Shown here: positions 8,268-17,634 of the stretch, one piece after another | How the letters are laid out: each line of letters opens with the position of its first letter | Numbering within the stretch: the first letter of the stretch is position 1 | Source of the DNA: Elstera cyanobacteriorum | Lineage (GTDB): Bacteria; Pseudomonadota; Alphaproteobacteria; Elsterales; Elsteraceae | NCBI RefSeq assembly: GCF_002251735.1 | Contig: NZ_NOXS01000033.1 | Coordinates: 337,846 to 401,845 of the forward strand | Reading direction: 5' to 3' | Length of the DNA: 64,000 nucleotides | The notes under the pieces: generated by a model | Database searches by the model: none | Told to the model about the DNA's origin: nothing | What the model saw: the letters and a program-made list of their open reading frames with translations, nothing else | Translations under genes and position numbers: made by a program

Positions 8268-8306
8268 AAAAAAAGCCGGATTGGGGCAACCCGATCCGGC
8301 CTTTTT
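8268..8306. terminator. Bidirectional intrinsic terminator
   Basis: Eleven-base arms GCCGGATTGGG (8275-8285) and CCCGATCCGGC (8290-8300), with one T-G pair and a GCAA loop. It is preceded by a run of seven A and followed by five T. It sits between the decarboxylase and the convergent Pat-like gene and can serve both. Confidence 0.9.
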
Positions 8307-8308
8307 GT

Positions 8309-10990
8309 TTATTGGGCCAGCGGCAATGCCGCCTCCATCACGCCGGTATCTTCCTCGCTGACCTTCAAGCCGAACCCGAGGTCGCGCGCCATCGTCAGCA
8401 TCGGTTCGTTCTCGCGCAGGATCGTCCCGACGATTTTACCGACCTTGCGCTCCTGACCGTAACCGATGATCTGATGCATCAGCGTATAACCGAGGCCCCG
8501 GCCTTTGATGTCCGAGCGGATCAGGATGGCATATTCCCCCACGGTCAGATCGGCGTCGCAGGTTAGGCGAACGGTGCCCCAGATCGGGCCGAGGCTGCCG
8601 TCGTCCAGCATTGGGCGGGCGACGAAGGCCATTTCGCGGTCGTAGTCGATCTGCGTCAGGCGGGCGAGCATCGGGCGCGGGATAGATTTGAGCGGCGCAA
8701 AGAAGCGCAGGCGCACGTCCTCGGGATCGACCTGTTCGATCATCGTGATGATATCCGGCGCATCTTCCGGGCGGATCGGGCGGAGGGAGACCAGCGTGCC
8801 GTCGCGGATCACCACCTGGGTCTCGAGATGATTGGGATAGGGCGGCACGGCGACCGGCGCCGCCTTACCCTTTTCTTGTACGCGGATGCGGGCATCCAGC
8901 GCGATCACCCCGGCTTCATCGGCCAGCAGGGGATTGATGTCGAGTTCCCGAAGGTCCGGGTGATCGATGGCAAGCTGCGCAACCTGGATCAAGGCGGCGG
9001 CAATGGCATCGCGGTCGGCGGGTGGGCGGGCGCGGAACCCGGCCAGTTGGCGGGAAATCCGCGTGCGCTGCATCAGTTCGTAGGCCAGGGGCATATTGAG
9101 CGGCGGTAGCGCCAAGGCTTTGTCGTTGCGCACCTCAACGGCAACGCCGCCGTGACCGAACAGCACGACCGGGCCGAAGGTGGGGTCGCTGGCGGTCCCG
9201 AGAATGAGTTCGAAGGCGCCGGGGCGGCGGATCATCTCCTGCACGGTGAACCCGGCGATTTCGGCGTCTGGCTTCAGCGCCTTCACCCGGCGCAGCATAG
9301 CGGCGGCGGCTTCTTTGGCGGAGGCGACCGACGGTAGATCGAGCGCGACCCCGCCAACGTCCGACTTATGGGTAATATCCGGGGATCGGATTTTGACCGC
9401 CAGCGGCAGGCTCAGGTCTTTGGCCGCCTCTAGAATCTCCTCCGGCGTCTCGACCGCGACCGTCCGCACCACTGGTACGCCATAGGCGGCCAGCACGCGC
9501 TTGGTTTCGGCTTCATCAAGCCACTCGCGCCCGTCCGCCCGCGCTTGGGCGAGGATAGCCGACACGGTGGCGTGATCGGGCGGGGTGGCGTCGGGCATGG
9601 CGGCGGGAAGCTGCTGCAATTGCGCCTGATTGCGCCGATGGCGGACCAGATGCATCAACCCCTTCACCGCCTCGGTCGGCGTGGCGAAGCTCGGCAGATC
9701 GGCGGCGGCGAAGCGGCGGCGGGCCTCCTGCGCTTCAAGCTCGCCCATCCAGGAGGTTAGCACCGGCTTATCGCCGCGCTTCAAATGGCTAATCACGGCG
9801 TCTGCCGCTTCGACGGAGGAGGCGACGGCAGTGGGGGAGTTGAGCAGCAGAATAGCGTCAACGCCCGGATCGGCCAGCACGCCATCCAGCGCATCGCAAT
9901 AGCGCGACCCAGGGGCGTCACCGATGATATCGACCGGATTGGCGCGCGACCACGTGCGCGGCAGTTTGGGATCGAGCTTCGCGATGGTCTCCGGCGCTAG
10001 GCTGGCCAAAACGCCGCCTTCGTCCAGCAGGGCATCGGTTGCCAGCACGCCACAGCCGCCGCCATTGGTAACGATGGCCACCCGCTCGCCCTTTACCGGC
10101 GGCAGGCGGGCGAGGGTTTCGACGGCGGCGAACAGGTCCGACAGATCGGTAACGCGTAACATCCCGGCGCGGCGGAAGGCGGCATCATAAACCGCGTCCG
10201 ACCCGGCCATCGCCCCCGTGTGGGAGGCTGCTGCTGCTGCTGCTGCTTGATGGCGCCCGGCCTTGATCACGACGACCGGCTTCAGCCGCGATAGGGCGCG
10301 GGCCGCCGACATGAATTTGCGCGCGTGGGTGACGCCTTCGATGTAAAGCAGGACCGATTTTGTGCCGGGGTCGAGCGCCAGATAATCCATCATATCGCCG
10401 AAATCGACATCGGCGCTGTCGCCCAAGGAAACGACGTGGGAAAAGCCGATGCCGCGCGCCGTCGCCCAATCCAGCAGCGCCGTCGCGACGGCGCCCGACT
10501 GGGTGACGCAGGCAATATCCCCCGGTAAGGCCGCCACATGGGCGAAGGAGGCATTGACCCCGGCACCCGGCACCAGAATGCCCAAGCAGTTTGGGCCAAC
10601 GATGCGCATCACATGGGGGCGCGCCGCATCGAGCATCGCCTGCCGCAACCCCATTCCGGCAGAATCGCCGCCCTCGCCGAACCCGGCGGTAATGACCACG
10701 GCGCCCCGGCAGCCGCGCTGCGCTAGCCGCCCGACGAGATCAGGCACGCTGGCGGGCGGGGTGGCGATCACTGCGAGATCGGGCACCAGCGGCAGCGCAT
10801 CGATATCGGCATAGGCCAGCACGCCTTCGACAGCGGCATTCTTCGGATGCACCGGCAGGATCGGCCCTTGAAACCCGGCGCGGAATAGGTTGCGCGCCAG
10901 CACCGCACCGACCGACCGTTCCTTCTGACTGGCGCCAATCAGGGCAATGGACTTGGGCTTAAAAAGGGCGTCGAGATTACGAACGGTCAT
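8309..10990 (-). CDS. Pat-like bifunctional protein: acyl-CoA synthetase (NDP-forming) core with GNAT acetyltransferase domain
   Basis: Large cytoplasmic protein (893 aa from the ATG at 10990; upstream in-frame codons run into the divergent gene). Order of domains: CoA-binding domain (KPKSIALIGASQKERSVGAVLARNL, residues 10-130), ligase domains with SHTGAMAGSDAVYDAAFRRAG carrying the phospho-His region, an ATP-grasp domain (GVPVVRTVAV, LAVKIRSPDITHKSDVGGVAL), and a C-terminal GNAT domain (LRPIRPEDAPDIITMIEQ, RGLGYTLMHQIIGYGQ). This is the layout of Pat/PatZ lysine acetyltransferases, which acetylate and silence acetyl-CoA synthetase. Whether the ligase part is active here is not known. An alanine tract just before the His loop is repeat-encoded. 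Confidence 0.88.
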   Translation of the reverse strand: MTVRNLDALFKPKSIALIGASQKERSVGAVLARNLFRAGFQGPILPVHPKNAAVEGVLAYADIDALPLVPDLAVIATPPASVPDLVGRLAQRGCRGAVVITAGFGEGGDSAGMGLRQAMLDAARPHVMRIVGPNCLGILVPGAGVNASFAHVAALPGDIACVTQSGAVATALLDWATARGIGFSHVVSLGDSADVDFGDMMDYLALDPGTKSVLLYIEGVTHARKFMSAARALSRLKPVVVIKAGRHQAAAAAAASHTGAMAGSDAVYDAAFRRAGMLRVTDLSDLFAAVETLARLPPVKGERVAIVTNGGGCGVLATDALLDEGGVLASLAPETIAKLDPKLPRTWSRANPVDIIGDAPGSRYCDALDGVLADPGVDAILLLNSPTAVASSVEAADAVISHLKRGDKPVLTSWMGELEAQEARRRFAAADLPSFATPTEAVKGLMHLVRHRRNQAQLQQLPAAMPDATPPDHATVSAILAQARADGREWLDEAETKRVLAAYGVPVVRTVAVETPEEILEAAKDLSLPLAVKIRSPDITHKSDVGGVALDLPSVASAKEAAAAMLRRVKALKPDAEIAGFTVQEMIRRPGAFELILGTASDPTFGPVVLFGHGGVAVEVRNDKALALPPLNMPLAYELMQRTRISRQLAGFRARPPADRDAIAAALIQVAQLAIDHPDLRELDINPLLADEAGVIALDARIRVQEKGKAAPVAVPPYPNHLETQVVIRDGTLVSLRPIRPEDAPDIITMIEQVDPEDVRLRFFAPLKSIPRPMLARLTQIDYDREMAFVARPMLDDGSLGPIWGTVRLTCDADLTVGEYAILIRSDIKGRGLGYTLMHQIIGYGQERKVGKIVGTILRENEPMLTMARDLGFGLKVSEEDTGVMEAALPLAQ
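10227..10247. repeat. (GCT)7 trinucleotide repeat inside the Pat-like gene
   Basis: Seven GCT units on the plus strand. On the coding strand they read as six GCA codons plus flanks and contribute to the HQAAAAAAASHTGA segment. Such tracts can change in copy number by slippage without shifting the frame. Confidence 0.9.
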
Positions 10991-11072
10991 CGCTATAAGA
11001 CTCGGGCAGAAGGGGATCGCGCAGGCGATCGATTGTTTCACTTTACCCCAATTGGGTTTCAGATCGGCAACC

Positions 11073-12116
11073 ATGACGCAGTACACATCGCCGCAGGCAG
11101 CCCTCTTGGAACACGATCCGCGCCCCCGCCCGCCGCTTGATGCCCGCGTGCTGGTCTATGTTGGGCTGGACCTGTTGGGCGATGGTTTGATGAAGCTGCC
11201 CTTCGTCCGGGCGCTGCGGGCGGCCTTCCCGGAGGGAGAGATCGTCTGGCTGGCGGGCAAAGGCGGTAGCGCGTACAAGACGCAGCTCGCGCCGCTGGTC
11301 AAAGGGTTGCTGACCGAGGTTGTCGAAAACGCCGATATCGGGTCGAGCTGGACCGAGATTCTCGGGCGGCCGATGAAGGACGACAGCTTCGATCTGGTCA
11401 TCGATACGCAAACGCGGATGCTGACGACGCTGGTGCTGAAACGTATCAAGACCGGCTGCTTCATCTCTGGCGCCGCCGACTTCAGCCTTTCCACTATCAA
11501 GCCCGGCAAAGGCTATGTGCGGCCCGATGCCATGTGCGCGCGGCTGCTCGATCTGCTGCATCTGGCGACCGGCGAGGCACCCAATCCGCAGGCGCCGATC
11601 CCGATGGCGCGGGAGATTGGCGAGCTGGCCGGGCGGTTGCTGCCTGAGGGTTACCATTATGTCGCCTTCGCGCCGGGGGCGGGCGGCAAACATAAGATTT
11701 GGCCCTTGCAAAACTATGTGACCGTCGCGCGCAGTCTATCGGCTAACGACATTGTGCCGGTCTGGTTTCTGGGGCCGGATGAGGCCACGTGGATCGACGA
11801 TATCGCCGCCAATGTGCCCGGCAGCCTGTTCCCGTTGCAGCATAGTGCCGCGCGCCCGCTAAAATATCGGGCCGATCTCACCATTGCGACGGCGAGTTTC
11901 TGCGCGGCTGGGGTCGCGAACGACTGCGGCGGCGGGCATTTACTGGCGGCGGCGGGGATTCCGCTGATCTCGCTGTTTGGGCCGACCGATCCGAGCAAGT
12001 TTGCACCGATGGCGCGCGATGGGATCGTCATCCGCGCCCAAGATTTTGGCGGCGAGGCGATGGAGAAAATCCCGCCGCAGGTGGTGCTTCAGGCGCTTTC
12101 GGGCTTTCTGTCGTAG
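11073..12116 (+). CDS. Glycosyltransferase family 9 (heptosyltransferase-like)
   Basis: Likely lipopolysaccharide-core glycosyltransferase (347 aa) acting at the inner membrane. I chose the ATG at 11073 (MTQYTSPQAALLEHD), since the longer frame overlaps the divergent gene. The N-terminal lobe starts VLVYVGLDLLGDGLMKLPFVRALRAAFPEGEIVWLAGKGG, as in ADP-heptose transferases. The C-terminal lobe has FAPGAGGKHKIWPLQNYV, a donor-site segment, and NDCGGGHLLAAAGIPLISLFGPTDPSKFAP, the family 9 signature. The acceptor and exact sugar are unknown. Its last 28 bases overlap the convergent ampG-like gene. Confidence 0.85.
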   Translation: MTQYTSPQAALLEHDPRPRPPLDARVLVYVGLDLLGDGLMKLPFVRALRAAFPEGEIVWLAGKGGSAYKTQLAPLVKGLLTEVVENADIGSSWTEILGRPMKDDSFDLVIDTQTRMLTTLVLKRIKTGCFISGAADFSLSTIKPGKGYVRPDAMCARLLDLLHLATGEAPNPQAPIPMAREIGELAGRLLPEGYHYVAFAPGAGGKHKIWPLQNYVTVARSLSANDIVPVWFLGPDEATWIDDIAANVPGSLFPLQHSAARPLKYRADLTIATASFCAAGVANDCGGGHLLAAAGIPLISLFGPTDPSKFAPMARDGIVIRAQDFGGEAMEKIPPQVVLQALSGFLS

Positions 12117-13366
12117 CGCATCAGCACCAAGAGAAGCAGCAGGGCGGGCACCGCGACCAGCGCGCTGCTGATGAAGAACCACGCCCAGCTCATCTGCTCC
12201 GACAGCCAGCCGCCGCCGGAGGCGAGGAAACTGCGGGCGGTGGCGGCGAAGGCGGACAGCAGGGCGTAATGGGTGGCGCTATATTGGCGCTGCGATAGGC
12301 TGGAGAGATAGGCGACCAGCGGCGCCGTACCGATCCCAGCCGTGGCGTTTTCGACAAACACCGTGACCGACAGCACCGCCAGATCTGCCCCGGCATAGGC
12401 CTGCCAAACGAAGACGAAGTTGGATGCCGCTTGCAGAATGCCCCCGACCAGCAGCGCCTTCAGCAGGCCCATCTGACCGACCATCCAGCCGCCGATGAAC
12501 ACGCCGACGAGGGTCGCGATCAGGCCCCAGAGCTTACTGATCGTTGCAATGTCACTCTTCGAAAAGCCGATGGCCAGATAGAAGGGGTTGGTCATCACCC
12601 CCGCCACGGCGTCGCCGAGTTTATAGAGCACGACGAACAGCAGAATCAGCAGCCAGCGCGGCTGCGATAGAATGAAACTGCGGAAGGGTTCGATCAGCGT
12701 GGTCTGCACCCAGCCGTTCAGGTCGCGCGGCGGCGGCGCTTTTGCCGTTTCCGGCAGGGGTGGTTCGGGGATGCACAGCACCAGCAGGATGGCGACGGCG
12801 ATAATCGCGGCCATTGCGGCATAGACGATGGTCCAGGAAAACACTTCGGCCAGATAGAGCGCGCCCGCCCCGGAAATTAGCATCCCCAGCCGATAGCCAT
12901 AGATGGTCACGGCACTTCCGGCGCCCTGCTGCTGCGGCGCTAGGCTTTCGATGCGGTAGGCGTCGATGACGATATCTTGGCTGGCCGAGAAAAAGGCGAT
13001 GCCGAGGGCGGCAAGGGCGATCTGCGTCGGCGATTGCGCCGGGTCGGTGACCGCTGCGCCCAGAATGGCGAAGATCAGGCCGATTTGTGTTAGAAGCATC
13101 CAGCCGCGCCGCCGCCCCAATTCGGCGAACAGCGGCGGCGGCACCGCATCCATGATCGGTGCCCAGGCGAATTTCCAGATATAGGGCGTGCCCGCCAGCG
13201 CAAACAGCGCGATCTGCGTGCGGCTGACCCCGGCCTCCGTCAGCCAGACCGACAGGGTGGAATAGGTCAGCGCCAGCGGCAGGCCCGAGGCGATGCCGAG
13301 CAGCAGCACGATCAGCACCGGCAGGCGGGCGTAAGTCTCTAGAAACCGGCCGAAGGCTGCGGGCAT
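12089..13366 (-). CDS. ampG: AmpG-type muropeptide transporter (MFS)
   Basis: Inner-membrane permease (425 aa, about 12 hydrophobic segments) of the AmpG branch of the major facilitator superfamily, which imports anhydro-muropeptides for cell-wall recycling. Typical stretches are LLGIASGLPLALTYSTLSVWLTEAGVSRTQIALFALAGTPYIWKFAWAPIMDAV near the N-terminus, GRRRGWMLLTQ, and ASQDIVIDAYRIE. It is the last gene of a minus-strand run cupin-purU-mscS-ampG, starting 14 bases after the channel gene. Start ATG at 13366 is preceded by GAGAGAAC. Confidence 0.88.
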   Translation of the reverse strand: MPAAFGRFLETYARLPVLIVLLLGIASGLPLALTYSTLSVWLTEAGVSRTQIALFALAGTPYIWKFAWAPIMDAVPPPLFAELGRRRGWMLLTQIGLIFAILGAAVTDPAQSPTQIALAALGIAFFSASQDIVIDAYRIESLAPQQQGAGSAVTIYGYRLGMLISGAGALYLAEVFSWTIVYAAMAAIIAVAILLVLCIPEPPLPETAKAPPPRDLNGWVQTTLIEPFRSFILSQPRWLLILLFVVLYKLGDAVAGVMTNPFYLAIGFSKSDIATISKLWGLIATLVGVFIGGWMVGQMGLLKALLVGGILQAASNFVFVWQAYAGADLAVLSVTVFVENATAGIGTAPLVAYLSSLSQRQYSATHYALLSAFAATARSFLASGGGWLSEQMSWAWFFISSALVAVPALLLLLVLMRYDRKPESA

Positions 13367-13380
13367 GGGCGGGTTCTCTC

Positions 13381-15585
13381 TCAGTCGGCCGCAGCGGCCT
13401 GGGTGGGAATGACCGGAACGGGCGGCGCCCCAGTATGATGCACGACTTGCTGCGGGAAGGGGATGGAAATGCCGACCTTATCGAAGGCTTCCTTGATCCC
13501 CCGGTTCAGCATCCGCCCAACGCCCCATTGCTTGCCCGGCTGGGTCTTCACCCGCACGCGCAGGATCATGGCGCTATCTTCAAACCGGTCGAGGCCGAAG
13601 ATTTCCAGTGGCTCCAGCACGGCAGACGCATACTCCGGGTTCAAGCGTAGGGTTTCGTCGGCCTGTTTCAGAGTGTCGATAGCAAGGTCGAGGTTGGTCG
13701 CGTAATCGACCGACAGGTCAGCAACCGCGAAGCTGAAGTTCTTCGTATTATTCTGGATCGTCGTAACGGCGCTGAACGGGATCGTATGCACGGCACCGCG
13801 CAGGTCGCGCAACCGGATCGTGCGGATGGTCATGGCTTCGACCGTCCCGCTCTTGCCGCCGACTTCGACGGCATCCCCGACCGCAATCGAATCTTCGATC
13901 AGGATGAAGAGACCCGTGATCAGATCTTTCACCAGGGTCTGCGCGCCGAAACCGATGGCCAAGCCAACCACCCCGGCACCCGCCAGCAGCGGGGCGATGT
14001 TGATGCCGATTTCTGATAGGACGATCAGCGTCACCATCATCACCAGCACGATCAACAGCGCATTGCGCAGCAGCGGCAGCAGGGTCCGCATGCGGGGGGA
14101 GGGCGTGAGGCGCTGGCCGTCGTGCTCCGTCTCCTGCAACAGCCGTTCGATCCAGGACGATAGAATTTCCCAGACGATCACCGCCGCGACGATGACGACC
14201 AGGATGACCGTCAAGCTGGAGAGGATCTTCCGCCCGGCACCGTCGATCAGCCAGCCCAGGCTATCGAGCCCCCAGATTTGCAGCAGCAGTACCAGCGCCA
14301 GCAGATTGACGCCGACGCTCAGCATGGTTTGCAGTACCGGTAGATAGCGGTTGGCGCGGGCTTCAAGACCCGGGAAGCGCGCCGCCAAATCGGGACCGAC
14401 GGTGAAGCCTAACGTGACGAGATGGCGCAGCCCCTGTTTCACCCAGCGCCCGGCCAGCAGCAACACCAGGGTCAGCCCGGTCGCGCGCAGCAGGAACAGG
14501 AAGCCGCCGGGAATATCCAGCGTCCAAACGCCATAGGCCGCGACGACATAGACGATCGCTAGAATGTGCCACACATCGGCGAGGCGGCGGCGCAGCGCCA
14601 TCATATTCTCGCTGATATGCTTGGTCAGGCGCGACCCATTCCCCTCCGCCCGCAGCCATAGGCGCAAGGGTTCGGAGTTTTGGAGGATCAGCACGATGGC
14701 CATACCTGCGAGCGCAAGGCCGATTAACCGGGCGATCAGGTCGGCCAAGGCATCGGGCAGCGACAGCAGGCGCAGGGCATCGAGGCCAAGAATCCCATAG
14801 GCGGCCAGCGCCACCATCCGGCGCAGCCAGACGTAACAATAGGCGGCGGTTTCGTCGCTGAGGGGGACGAGGCGGAAGCGCGTTTGATCGGGCGCCAGGA
14901 TCAGGCGGCCCAGCAGCAGTACGACGCGCACGATCAGATTGGCGTTGATCAGCAGCACGAGCACAAGCCGCGTTAGCCGGTCGGGCGCGATCAGCGAGAG
15001 GGTGATTTGGGCGGCGGCGGCAAAGGTCAGCACCGGCAACAGATCGAGAATGAACCGCCCGGCTAGCAGCAGCCAGCGTTGCAGCTTGGTTTCGCTCGGG
15101 CGGTCGGCAAGGCGCTGGCGGGGGCCGCGCAACAGCCGCGCGAGCAGCCATTCGCTGACCAGCGCACAGATGAGCAGTACCGCGACCTTCCCCGCTAGGG
15201 TGGCCCAGCGCTGCTGCCGATCAGGGTCGCGCCACCCAGCGGTATCGGCGGCGAGGTCGTCGGGCAGGGCGGCGAGGGTGCCGGCGGCTTCGGAGACGGC
15301 ACCGCCGAGCTTCGCCAACCCATCCGACAGATGGGTGACGCCGCGCCCGAATAGGCCGCTGATCGTATCGGCGGCGGGGTCTGGCTGCCCGGCGGTCTTC
15401 TTCTGCTGATCGGCAAGCAGGGTGAGCTGCTTGATCAGCGCCTCGCGCGCCTGATCGTTCTTTAAGGTCTCGATCAGGGCGGGAAGATCGGGGGCTGCCT
15501 CTTTCGGCGGGTCGGCGGCCAGGGCGGCCGCGCCGCCAAAGGCCAGCCAGAAAGCCAGGAAAGCCGTAAGCAGATGCCGCATCAT
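13381..15585 (-). CDS. Large MscS-family mechanosensitive channel (YbiO-like)
   Basis: Inner-membrane channel (734 aa) that opens on hypo-osmotic stress. The protein starts with a signal sequence (LLTAFLAFWLAFGGAAALAAD), then has a periplasmic segment with a Gln/Lys-rich helix (EALIKQLTLLADQQKK). About ten membrane helices follow, with the MscS core at residues 530-700: LLAGAGVVGLAIGFGAQTLVKDLI as pore helix, GDAVEVGGKSGTVEAMTIRTIRLRD as the beta domain, and TIQNNTKNF. Size and layout match E. coli YbiO (about 740 aa) better than MscS itself. It sits 35 bases downstream of purU, probably in the same operon. Confidence 0.9.
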   Translation of the reverse strand: MMRHLLTAFLAFWLAFGGAAALAADPPKEAAPDLPALIETLKNDQAREALIKQLTLLADQQKKTAGQPDPAADTISGLFGRGVTHLSDGLAKLGGAVSEAAGTLAALPDDLAADTAGWRDPDRQQRWATLAGKVAVLLICALVSEWLLARLLRGPRQRLADRPSETKLQRWLLLAGRFILDLLPVLTFAAAAQITLSLIAPDRLTRLVLVLLINANLIVRVVLLLGRLILAPDQTRFRLVPLSDETAAYCYVWLRRMVALAAYGILGLDALRLLSLPDALADLIARLIGLALAGMAIVLILQNSEPLRLWLRAEGNGSRLTKHISENMMALRRRLADVWHILAIVYVVAAYGVWTLDIPGGFLFLLRATGLTLVLLLAGRWVKQGLRHLVTLGFTVGPDLAARFPGLEARANRYLPVLQTMLSVGVNLLALVLLLQIWGLDSLGWLIDGAGRKILSSLTVILVVIVAAVIVWEILSSWIERLLQETEHDGQRLTPSPRMRTLLPLLRNALLIVLVMMVTLIVLSEIGINIAPLLAGAGVVGLAIGFGAQTLVKDLITGLFILIEDSIAVGDAVEVGGKSGTVEAMTIRTIRLRDLRGAVHTIPFSAVTTIQNNTKNFSFAVADLSVDYATNLDLAIDTLKQADETLRLNPEYASAVLEPLEIFGLDRFEDSAMILRVRVKTQPGKQWGVGRMLNRGIKEAFDKVGISIPFPQQVVHHTGAPPVPVIPTQAAAAD

Positions 15586-15620
15586 TCCCCCGTTCAGCGG
15601 TGTGAAAGCCGTCGAGGCTG

Positions 15621-16553
15621 CTACCAGAAGACGACTGTTTTGTGGCCGTTGATCAAGACCCGATGTTCGGCGTGGAACTGCACCGCGCGCGCCAGCACGA
15701 TGCTTTCGATGTCGCGGCCCATGGCGACCATCTGCTCGTTGGTCGTGGCATGATCGACCCGCTCCACCGCCTGTTCGATGATCGGTCCTTCGTCAAGATC
15801 GGCGGTCACGTAATGGGCCGTCGCGCCGATCAGCTTCACGCCGCGTTCGAAGGCCTGCTGATAGGGTTTCGCGCCCTTAAAGCTGGGCAGGAAGGAATGA
15901 TGGATGTTGATGCAGCGGCCCGACAGCGCCCGGCAGAGATCGGGGGAGAGCACCTGCATGTAGCGGGCGAGAACGACGAGATCGATCTGATACTCGTCGA
16001 TCAGCTTCAGCAACTGTTCTTCCTGGTCGGCCTTGGTCGGCGCCGCACCCTTCGGCCCCAGCGGCAGATGGTGGTACGGCAGCCCGTGCCAGCGCGCCTG
16101 TTCCTCGAAATCCGTATGGTTGGAGACGATGGCCGGGATTTCGATGGGCAACAGATCGGATCGCCAGCGGTATAAGAGATCGTTGAGGCAATGACCAAAG
16201 CGCGAGACCAGCGGCAGCACCCGGCACTTCTTGTTCGGATCGTGCAGCGCCCAGGTCATGTTGAAGCGTTCGGCGGTGGGGCGGAACCCCGCTTCAAGCT
16301 CCGTCTTCGTTAGGCCCGAGCCGATGGGATCGACGGTCGTGCGCATGAAGAACTGGCCCGTCGCCTCGTCTTCGAACTGGTAGGAGCGGCGGATATTGAA
16401 CCCGGCTAAGGCCAGGAAATTGCTAACCGCCGCGACGATGCCAACGGCATCCTTGCACTGCAGGGTCAGAATGTAAGAGCCAACTTTGCTGCTGTCGGTG
16501 CGGGTCGGATAAGCGGTCATGCTGGCGCTTTCGGCGGAATGCTGCGTGTCCAT
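15621..16553 (-). CDS. purU: Formyltetrahydrofolate deformylase PurU
   Basis: Hydrolyses 10-formyl-tetrahydrofolate to formate and tetrahydrofolate, balancing one-carbon pools (310 aa). The N-terminal ACT domain (SYILTLQCKDAVGIVAAVSNFLALAGFNI, residues 26-110) is the regulatory part. The formyltransferase-fold catalytic domain has CLNDLLYRW, VSNHTDFEEQARWHGLPYHHLP, and INIHHSFLPSFKGAKPYQQAFERGVKLIGATAHYVT with the catalytic His and Asp (DLDEGPII). Only nine bases separate it from the upstream cupin gene. The link between the cupin, PurU, channel and AmpG is positional. Confidence 0.93.
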   Translation of the reverse strand: MDTQHSAESASMTAYPTRTDSSKVGSYILTLQCKDAVGIVAAVSNFLALAGFNIRRSYQFEDEATGQFFMRTTVDPIGSGLTKTELEAGFRPTAERFNMTWALHDPNKKCRVLPLVSRFGHCLNDLLYRWRSDLLPIEIPAIVSNHTDFEEQARWHGLPYHHLPLGPKGAAPTKADQEEQLLKLIDEYQIDLVVLARYMQVLSPDLCRALSGRCINIHHSFLPSFKGAKPYQQAFERGVKLIGATAHYVTADLDEGPIIEQAVERVDHATTNEQMVAMGRDIESIVLARAVQFHAEHRVLINGHKTVVFW

Positions 16554-16562
16554 CTCTAACTC

Positions 16563-16910
16563 TTACGAAGCGGTGCGGCCGTAATCGTCGCTAAAGCGCA
16601 CGATATCGTCCTCACCGGTATAGCTGCCGGTCTGGACTTCGATGAAGACCAGCGGCTCGCTGCCCGGGTTGGCGATGCGGTGCTTGGCTTCGACTGGGAT
16701 GTAAACATGCTCGCCGACGGCAAGCTGCGTGACGGTTTCGTTCACCGTCACTTCGGCCGCGCCCGCGACGATGGCCCAATGTTCGGCGCGGCGGTGGTGC
16801 ATCTGCAACGACAGGCGCTGGCCCGGCAGAACGGTAATACGCTTCACCTTGTAGGTGTCGGCATCCAGCAGAACTTCGTACTGGCCCCAGGGGCGGTGAC
16901 CGATTTCCAT
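16563..16910 (-). CDS. Mannose-6-phosphate isomerase-like cupin
   Basis: Small single-domain cupin (115 aa). I chose the ATG at 16910 because GAGGAA lies 5 bases upstream; in-frame starts at 16949 and 16979 lack this and the last one runs into a terminator. The sequence MEIGHRPWGQYEVLLDADTYKVKRITVLPGQ and the metal-site motif LQMHHRRAEHWAIVAGAAEVTV followed by VYIPVEAKHRIAN match the C-terminal half of type II phosphomannose isomerase/GDP-mannose pyrophosphorylase. As a stand-alone domain it may isomerise mannose-6-phosphate or a similar sugar phosphate. It is first in the run with purU. Confidence 0.8.
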   Translation of the reverse strand: MEIGHRPWGQYEVLLDADTYKVKRITVLPGQRLSLQMHHRRAEHWAIVAGAAEVTVNETVTQLAVGEHVYIPVEAKHRIANPGSEPLVFIEVQTGSYTGEDDIVRFSDDYGRTAS

Positions 16911-16975
16911 GAGTTCCTCGATCCGGGGAGAGGCTGAAACGGTCCGCATCCTATCGGCACGCTGTAATAACGCCA

Positions 16976-17003
16976 ACAAAAAGGCGGCATCGCTGCCGCC
17001 TTT
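16976..17003 (-). terminator. Intrinsic terminator of the marR gene
   Basis: Nine-base arms AAGGCGGCA (16981-16989) and TGCCGCCTT (16994-17002) with a TCGC loop. Read on the minus strand the hairpin is followed by TTTTTG, 36 bases after the marR stop. Confidence 0.85.
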
Positions 17004-17037
17004 CCCCGACTTTTCAGTGTTTTGGTGAAACGAAAGA

Positions 17038-17574
17038 TCAGGCGGCGTTGCGCTGAACCGGGCTGGCGGCGCGCGGCGCTTCGACCGGACGGGCCGGGGC
17101 GGACGGCAGTTCGCCCGCTTCGGCCAGGCGCCCGATCAGCGCGGCAACAGCACGGTCCAGGGCTGCAAGGTCGGCCGGGGCCAGCTTCGCCATGGCTTTC
17201 GCCAGCGGATCCGGCCAGGAGCGGACGCGGTTCGCCAGCTTCTCGCCGGTTTCCGTCAGCGACACCACAAGGGCGCGGCGGTCCTGATCGGCGGCGCGCT
17301 TGGCAACGAAGCCCTTGCGCACCAGCGTTGCCACCGCGTCCGAGACGGTCGCGGGGGTGACGACCAGTTCAGCCGCCAAGCGGCTGATGGTCGGGGCGGT
17401 CTCGCACCCGGCGAGATGCGCCAGGATCGAGGCTTGCAGGGCGGTCAGCCCAGCAGCATTGGCGCGGCGGTTTTCATTCCCGCGCGAAACGGCGCCCAGG
17501 CGGGCAATAGCATCGGAAAGCTGCTCGACGGAAACGGCCGAGGGAAGCTGCGTCGGAGATGTCATTGAGTTCAT
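17038..17574 (-). CDS. MarR-family transcriptional regulator
   Basis: Winged-helix dimeric regulator (178 aa). LTALQASILAHLAGCETAP leads into the HTH ISRLAAELVVTPATVSDAVATLVRKGFV, with the wing RAADQDRRALVVSLTETGEKLA. The C-terminal tail is Ala/Pro-rich (PSAPARPVEAPRAASPVQ). Translation may start at 17574 or 17565; neither has a clear Shine-Dalgarno. A perfect 14-base palindrome lies 60 bases upstream, so autoregulation is likely. The ligand and other targets are unknown; no enzyme or pump gene lies beside it. Confidence 0.82.
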   Translation of the reverse strand: MNSMTSPTQLPSAVSVEQLSDAIARLGAVSRGNENRRANAAGLTALQASILAHLAGCETAPTISRLAAELVVTPATVSDAVATLVRKGFVAKRAADQDRRALVVSLTETGEKLANRVRSWPDPLAKAMAKLAPADLAALDRAVAALIGRLAEAGELPSAPARPVEAPRAASPVQRNAA

Positions 17575-17634
17575 GGCGGGCGGGTATAGTCGGAACTGCT
17601 AGGAAGGCTCAAGAGGTGAAACGCGCAAACAAGC

